From: a virus
Strand: one strand, 5' to 3'
DNA: 57,735 nt
Virus record (IMG/VR): IMGVR_UViG_3300018083_000004
Location: 1-57,735 of that record
Position numbers and translations under genes: made by a program. The stretch's first letter is position 1, and each line of letters begins with the position of its first letter. This document shows positions 53,854 to 57,735 of the stretch, one piece after another. The notes beneath the pieces were generated by a model that did no database searches, was not told the origin of the DNA, and saw nothing but the letters and a program-made list of their open reading frames with translations.

Positions 53854-54906
53854 GTGAGTGCACAATTGAATAACGTCATCGATTTCGGCGCATCTAAAGC
53901 GCTCGCTGCCCTGCAGCGGATTGTTCAGGCCGAGGCCGCCAGCGGCGAGTCCGCTAAGCGGACACGAGAAGATTGGCGAGAGTACGGCGCCGAGCTTCTG
54001 GAGGCCCGCGCCAAGATGCCAAACAACAAAGAATTCGGTCGGTGGATTACCGAGAACGGACTCGATGTCGCACCGGCAACTACACCCGGCGTGCGCAGCG
54101 ATGCTATGTGGCTGGCCGAACAATGGCTTCAGTTCTGTCTTACGGACCTCCATAAGACAGGTTTGAACCGGCCAGATGACATCCGCAAAGCCTGCCGTAA
54201 GGCCGGCTATGACTGGGCGATAACGAGGAAACCAGACCCGGCTCCGCCCACACCGACGACTGTTGGGTGGACTGTGGCTGTACAGCATCATCTCGGCGGG
54301 ATGATGCCGAAGGGCTGCGCGAGCAAAACGCTCATTAACCAGAAGGCCAAGATCGAAGCTGAACTAGGACACGAGATCCCGAAAAGCGTCGTACTGGATA
54401 GCGAGGAGGCCCGAGAGATCGCCGCCGCCGTGCGGCGTCGCGCCGATAAACTCAACCCGACAGCAGCCCTAGCTGCAGCGGAGCGCGCGCATTCGGAAGT
54501 GCAGGCAGAGGTGGCAACGTTCCCAGAATCGGCAAAAGCCAAGTTTGAACGCTTGGTAGCAAAAGACCACGCCGCTATGCAAGTGCGTTATCAGTATGAC
54601 CTTGAGAACGGCATTGAGAAAGGCATCAAAGCCAAAGTCGATGAACGTTTCAAGCTCCAACAGGAGTATTTGAACGAGCGCCAAACGAAGATGAATATAG
54701 AACACGGACAACTGGCCATCCGTGAGAAGACGCTCGATCAGTGGATGACCAAGGAAGAATTCAAACTGGTGCTTGGATGCCTGCATCCGGATCGCCAGCC
54801 GGAGGATCAGCGCGCGAAGTACGACCGGGCCTTTCAGATTTTCAAACGGCTTGAACAACATCTAGAGCCGGATGGTCGAGTGCTACGGGGGCGGGGGTGG
54901 TCATGA
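53854..54906 (+). CDS. Early protein with C-terminal J-domain-like motif (350 aa)
   Basis: GTG start behind AGGAGG. The N-terminal half has a helical region (R-T-R-E-D-W-R-E-Y-G-A-E-L-L-E-A-R) common in phage proteins; the middle is a charged coiled coil (about 190-290); the last 50 residues (T-K-E-E-F-K-L-V-L-G-C-L-H-P-D-R ... R-A-K-Y-D-R-A-F-Q-I-F-K) resemble a DnaJ J-domain with the HPD triad. It could recruit host DnaK, perhaps for replication or virion assembly. Similarity outside this motif was not recognised. Confidence 0.6.
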   Translation: MSAQLNNVIDFGASKALAALQRIVQAEAASGESAKRTREDWREYGAELLEARAKMPNNKEFGRWITENGLDVAPATTPGVRSDAMWLAEQWLQFCLTDLHKTGLNRPDDIRKACRKAGYDWAITRKPDPAPPTPTTVGWTVAVQHHLGGMMPKGCASKTLINQKAKIEAELGHEIPKSVVLDSEEAREIAAAVRRRADKLNPTAALAAAERAHSEVQAEVATFPESAKAKFERLVAKDHAAMQVRYQYDLENGIEKGIKAKVDERFKLQQEYLNERQTKMNIEHGQLAIREKTLDQWMTKEEFKLVLGCLHPDRQPEDQRAKYDRAFQIFKRLEQHLEPDGRVLRGRGWS

Positions 54907-55097
54907 AACACACCCACGCTTACGGCCGCTTGGCCAACAACTGGTTTACCAAGCAATTTAGCTTGACCGCCTACAAGCCCCTATGCGGAGCATCGTTTAC
55001 TGGCGAACGGTTTTACGATGATCTGAGCACCGATCCACAGAAGATAACCTGCGGGCGATGCAATAAACTCGTCATCGAATTGGGTGAACGCAAGTGA
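54903..55097 (+). CDS. Small early protein (64 aa)
   Basis: ATGA overlap on the J-domain-like gene. Contains C-G-A-S-F ... C-G-R-C-N-K, a possible zinc knuckle with the preceding cysteine. Unknown. Confidence 0.6.
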   Translation: MKHTHAYGRLANNWFTKQFSLTAYKPLCGASFTGERFYDDLSTDPQKITCGRCNKLVIELGERK

Positions 55098-55336
55098 AAC
55101 TCGATCGCCGCCAACTACAGGATCTAATGGAGATCCTCGAAGCCGCCGCGGCATACCACCGCGAACAGTGGTCCGCTTTCGCGCGCCACTCCATCGGCGA
55201 TCTGGCGGCGGAAGAAAAACGCCTGCACGAATCAGCGCAACTGCTGCTCGGGATCGCGCAGACCGACGCGACCGAACGGGACACGCCGACTCAGAGGCCG
55301 CCGCACGCCCCTCCACAGAAGAAACAGGAAGGATAG
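55094..55336 (+). CDS. Small helical early protein (80 aa)
   Basis: Helical and charged; the C-terminal 25 residues are Pro/Lys-rich. It overlaps its neighbour by ATGA. No motif recognised. Confidence 0.55.
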   Translation: MKLDRRQLQDLMEILEAAAAYHREQWSAFARHSIGDLAAEEKRLHESAQLLLGIAQTDATERDTPTQRPPHAPPQKKQEG

Positions 55337-55340
55337 GGCC

Positions 55341-55781
55341 ATGCCATTCGCCTACTCATTCGGAGATATCGTTAACGTCGCTGATGATCCTCGGGATTCT
55401 GCCGTGCCGACCGGAACAGTCGTCGGCCGCGCCGAATACGATGCGAACACCAACGAATACTTGATCGAGCGCGATGATGGTGAGGGAGGCACGATTCAGG
55501 AATGGTGGAACGAGGATCAACTAAGTTCAGATGAAATAAATCAGGGCGGCGGTGGCGTTAAGCTACCTGGCGAGGGCGACCCTGGCGTCACGGCGTTCGC
55601 CTACGAAATCGGAGACACCATCAAACATAACAACTCCGCTAACACCGGCCGCATCATCGGGCGAGGCGAGTACGCTAGTATGCAAAACGATTATCTGGTA
55701 GAGCACGACGACGGCACCGGAACTATCATTCAGAGCTGGTGGGACGAGCCCAACGTAGGGCCATTGCCGGAGCCACAATGA
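55341..55781 (+). CDS. Tandem SH3/KOW-like repeat protein (146 aa)
   Basis: Two copies of a domain of about 60 residues (2-64 and 83-139), each beginning F-A-Y-x-x-G-D and ending with D-D-G-x-G-x-x-I-Q-x-W-W-x-E. Each repeat has a G-x-V-V/I-G-R core like KOW/SH3 barrels. A linker of glycine, Pro and acids separates them. Probably a protein- or nucleic-acid-binding module. Confidence 0.65.
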   Translation: MPFAYSFGDIVNVADDPRDSAVPTGTVVGRAEYDANTNEYLIERDDGEGGTIQEWWNEDQLSSDEINQGGGGVKLPGEGDPGVTAFAYEIGDTIKHNNSANTGRIIGRGEYASMQNDYLVEHDDGTGTIIQSWWDEPNVGPLPEPQ

Positions 55782-55858
55782 CTTGGTACGCCGCACTGTC
55801 ATTTTTCGCAATTACGGCAACTTACGCTCAATTCGATTCTAACGGCAGCGAAGCATAG
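55778..55858 (+). CDS. Possible 26-aa leader-type peptide
   Basis: ATGA overlap with the upstream gene. A hydrophobic first half (T-W-Y-A-A-L-S-F-F-A-I) resembles a short membrane peptide. Evidence is position only. Confidence 0.35.
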   Translation: MTWYAALSFFAITATYAQFDSNGSEA

Positions 55859-55868
55859 AGGAAACAAG

Positions 55869-56072
55869 ATGTCCGCAAGACCAGCATCACCAGCGCATTA
55901 CGCCGTCAATTACTGGGCCAGCAGCTTCGGCGAGAAGATCCTCGCTCAGGAAATAATTGTCGAAGCGATCGATGCGTTGGACGCAGCGCGCATAGTAATG
56001 CGAAGGATAGTTAACGGCCCCATTACTTGCGATGTTCTAATTCTCAGCGTCAATCCCCATTCGCAGGCCTGA
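55869..56072 (+). CDS. Hypothetical early protein (67 aa)
   Basis: GAGGAAA precedes ATG 55869. Helical segment A-Q-E-I-I-V-E-A-I-D-A-L-D-A-A-R-I-V-M-R. No motif. Confidence 0.55.
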   Translation: MSARPASPAHYAVNYWASSFGEKILAQEIIVEAIDALDAARIVMRRIVNGPITCDVLILSVNPHSQA

Positions 56073-56074
56073 AC

Positions 56075-56329
56075 ATGTTCACAGCACAACGCCATCCCGA
56101 AAGCACGCCCCTCTGGCAATGGTTCCTGGCCGGCATGATCGGAGCATTGCTCATGCTCGCGATCCAGGAGCACTCGCAGCTGCGCGTCAGCAATATGGAC
56201 ACTGTTGGCCAACGCTCCGAGTGCCCGGAGCACGATCAACGCGGGCGCTCTCTAGCCGGTGCGGCGTTGACGCCGGACGGGCAGGCGTATCGGTGCGTGT
56301 ACTTTCCGGCGGAGAAGAGGCGGCTGTGA
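56075..56329 (+). CDS. Small membrane-anchored protein (84 aa)
   Basis: One transmembrane helix (W-F-L-A-G-M-I-G-A-L-L-M-L-A-I), then an extracytoplasmic-type tail with two cysteines (S-E-C-P ... Y-R-C-V-Y-F). ATG 56075 is chosen over 56027 because the conserved-looking hydrophobic start follows directly. Confidence 0.55.
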   Translation: MFTAQRHPESTPLWQWFLAGMIGALLMLAIQEHSQLRVSNMDTVGQRSECPEHDQRGRSLAGAALTPDGQAYRCVYFPAEKRRL

Positions 56330-56529
56330 ACTGGATCATTGCGCTTTTTACCGAGCGATCGGCCTGCGCTTACTGCGGCGCCGACTTCGGCTGGCGGTGG
56401 AGATGGTCAGACACCTGGCATCACCCAGCGAACTTCACTTACAACTGCTGTCAGCCTCGCGCCGTCTTTTCCGAGATCAAAGCGCGGCGGGAGAAGTCCA
56501 ACCCTCCCGCAACCGAAGGCGACTCATGA
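56326..56529 (+). CDS. Small Cys/Trp-rich protein (67 aa)
   Basis: GTG start overlapping the previous stop. C-A-Y-C-G-A-D-F-G-W-R-W-R-W ... N-C-C, a possible zinc-binding mini domain. Confidence 0.5.
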   Translation: MNWIIALFTERSACAYCGADFGWRWRWSDTWHHPANFTYNCCQPRAVFSEIKARREKSNPPATEGDS

Positions 56530-56675
56530 GCCGCCGCTATCAGTGTCACCGCTGCAAACGCCGCTTCTGGTTCTGGTCTGGCCTGCGCTGGCATATGCTG
56601 TTGGAGCACCCGGTACAGTTGGCCGGCTACTCGGGTTTTTCGCATCCGTTTCATAGGAGAAGCTGTCATGACTAG
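56526..56675 (+). CDS. Small zinc-finger protein (49 aa)
   Basis: ATGA overlap with the preceding gene. Y-Q-C-H-R-C-K-R-R-F-W-F-W-S-G-L-R-W-H-M-L-L-E-H: C-x2-C then H-x4-H, a single C2H2-like finger with an aromatic core. Unusual for a phage gene of this size. Confidence 0.6.
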   Translation: MSRRYQCHRCKRRFWFWSGLRWHMLLEHPVQLAGYSGFSHPFHRRSCHD

Positions 56676-56943
56676 ACGTTCCGATCTGCGTGTATGTGGC
56701 GTTATCATCGTATCCGCTTGGGATCTCAGGCGCGCTGCTCGCCGCGTGTTCCCTGGCAGCATTGCTAATCAAAGACGCTGGATGCGCGCATGGTTGATGC
56801 GGCCTCGCGAGGTGCGCGTGGCCATCGCGTCATGTCTTGCGAAAGAGCCGGATCGTTTCTCCCGTGAGTCTCACATACCCGAGGAGACGCGCTTTAGATT
56901 GTCCTCGCGCGTCCAGGAATATATCGACGCCGGCCCACAATAG
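56668..56943 (+). CDS. Hypothetical early protein (91 aa)
   Basis: AGGAG lies 8 bases before ATG 56668. The sequence is basic with many Arg/Trp and no clear motif. It overlaps the zinc-finger gene by 8 bases. Confidence 0.5.
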   Translation: MTRRSDLRVCGVIIVSAWDLRRAARRVFPGSIANQRRWMRAWLMRPREVRVAIASCLAKEPDRFSRESHIPEETRFRLSSRVQEYIDAGPQ

Positions 56944-56954
56944 AAAATTCCTTC

Positions 56955-57038
56955 GTGAAAGATATGGACTGGATCGACGTTGTCTTTGCTGCCGTTCTAA
57001 TCATCGTTTTCATCTTCACTGCATTGACAGCCTCATAA
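56955..57038 (+). CDS. Possible single-helix membrane peptide (27 aa)
   Basis: GTG start 56955 (ATG 56964 is possible). Nearly the whole product is one hydrophobic helix (V-V-F-A-A-V-L-I-I-V-F-I-F). It ends 6 bases before the exonuclease start. Confidence 0.4.
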   Translation: MKDMDWIDVVFAAVLIIVFIFTALTAS

Positions 57039-57044
57039 ACACAT

Positions 57045-57735
57045 ATGAGCACGATCGACCCTAGCGATAGATCGCACTGGCTTGGCGGGTCAGATATTTC
57101 CAGCATCCTGGGCCTGTCCTCATTTGGAGGCTCGCCTCTCAAAGTTTTTCTCGCGAAGACTGGTCAACTAGATCCATCGGAGGACGAGATTTCCCGCGAA
57201 CAGGCGAAGCTCTTTCGGCGCGGAAAACTTTTGGAACCGATCGTTTTGCAAATGCTGGTCGACGAGCATCGGGTGCAACTGGTCAAGCGCAGCGAGCCTG
57301 GCCATCAAAACCGCTATTACGATCACTTCCATCCATGGATGAGCGCCGAGATCGATGCCGAAATCGCGGTGACGCCCAAACTGCAAGCGCAATTCCCGCA
57401 GTTGGAAGATTTGCCCGTGGGCGAGATCGTCAATGTCGAAGTCAAAACCGTCCACCACTTTGCCGCCGAACAATTCGGCGAGGACGGCTCGAGCGACGTT
57501 CCTGTTCAATATGCGGCGCAAGTAATGTGGGGTCTCGGCATCACCAATCGAAAGCACTGCATCGTGGCCGCGCTGATCGGCGTCGACAACCTGTGCCTGT
57601 ATCACATACGAGCGGACGCGGAGACGATTCACGGCATGCGGGAGAAGGCATGCGCATTCTGGTACGACCACGTAATGGCCAATGACCCACCGCCACCGAT
57701 CCGACTGGAAGACGTCATACGCACCCTATTCCGAC
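57045..57735 (+). CDS. YqaJ-like viral exonuclease, 5' part (continues at 1-464)
   Basis: 5'-to-3' double-strand exonuclease of the YqaJ/lambda Exo type (PD-(D/E)XK fold), which makes single-stranded tails for the annealase encoded next. The protein starts at the ATG at 57045 and runs over the circular junction to 464, about 343 residues. The N-terminal GGSDISSILG segment is the usual YqaJ substrate-domain start. Catalytic residues visible are D104 (in SAEIDAEI) and E132/K134 (in VEVKT), followed by a P-V-Q-Y-x-x-Q segment near 153-159. It precedes recT with a 4-base ATGA overlap, the standard exo-annealase pair. ATG 57045 is chosen because residues 10-20 match the family start. Confidence 0.85.
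   Translation, partial: MSTIDPSDRSHWLGGSDISSILGLSSFGGSPLKVFLAKTGQLDPSEDEISREQAKLFRRGKLLEPIVLQMLVDEHRVQLVKRSEPGHQNRYYDHFHPWMSAEIDAEIAVTPKLQAQFPQLEDLPVGEIVNVEVKTVHHFAAEQFGEDGSSDVPVQYAAQVMWGLGITNRKHCIVAALIGVDNLCLYHIRADAETIHGMREKACAFWYDHVMANDPPPPIRLEDVIRTLFR
57613..57735. repeat. Terminal direct repeat, right copy
   Basis: Exact copy of positions 1-123. It covers codons of the YqaJ-type exonuclease that starts at 57045 and finishes at 464 after the join. Confidence 0.9.

Noticed and set aside
57613-57735. Terminal repeat as a true packaging end
   Set aside because: Lies in the middle of a coding gene and has an assembler-overlap-like length; no reads available to show fixed ends.

Overview
This window is a complete temperate tailed-phage genome (siphovirus-like, HK97-type head, lambda-type tail), assembled as a circle. 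The first 123 bases are repeated exactly as the last 123 (1-123 = 57613-57735), and one gene, a YqaJ-type exonuclease, runs across the junction, so the unique circle is 57,612 bp. Rz/Rz1 spanins, an LPS-type glycosyltransferase and lambda-type tail proteins point to a Gram-negative, probably proteobacterial, host. The DNA is moderately GC-rich. I could not name a host genus.

Layout. Immunity lies at 51.5-53.3 kb. A CI-like repressor (52328, +) sits between a rightward promoter pL-like (53041-53070) and a leftward promoter pR-like (52248-52276). Both carry the same inverted-repeat operator, TAGC(C/A)-N6-(G/T)GCTA, placed between -35 and -10. The plus-strand arm (53.1 kb through the junction to 5.6 kb) encodes a small HTH protein, many small (often zinc-binding) early proteins, a J-domain-like protein, YqaJ exonuclease, RecT annealase, a zinc-hook ATPase, a small excisionase-like HTH protein and a tyrosine integrase. 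It ends next to a full-length tRNA-Val(CAC), the likely attachment site. The minus-strand arm (52.2 down to 5.8 kb) follows lambda logic: Cro-like, CII-like, ParB-like, an O-like initiator with an internal repeat-rich origin candidate, a Q-position regulator, and a strong late promoter (48614-48642). Then come HNH, ParB-methyltransferase, TerS, holin/Rz/Rz1, TerL, portal, a 5.6 kb accessory insert, ClpP-like protease, major capsid protein, a cluster of fibre/lectin-like proteins, head-tail connectors, tail tube, G/GT frameshift chaperones, tape measure, M, tail-tip accessory proteins, L, K, I, J and a terminal lysis-like group.

Most unusual content. (1) Two small membrane-protein genes run antisense to the late operon between terS and the holin. 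They are driven by a promoter with the same operator as the immunity region. (2) The insert between portal and protease encodes a fibre with about 300 residues of Gly-X-Ser triplets beside a methyltransferase-GT2-GT9 fusion whose GT9 domain is split over two overlapping ORFs. (3) A 638-residue, lysine-free protein is built of F-x-E-S repeats, and the same repeat recurs in two other genes. (4) A clan GH-A-type glycosidase lies in the tail-tip operon, next to a gpL homologue carrying a lectin-like insertion of about 230 residues.

All functional calls come from reading motifs, gene order and family knowledge. No database search was run.
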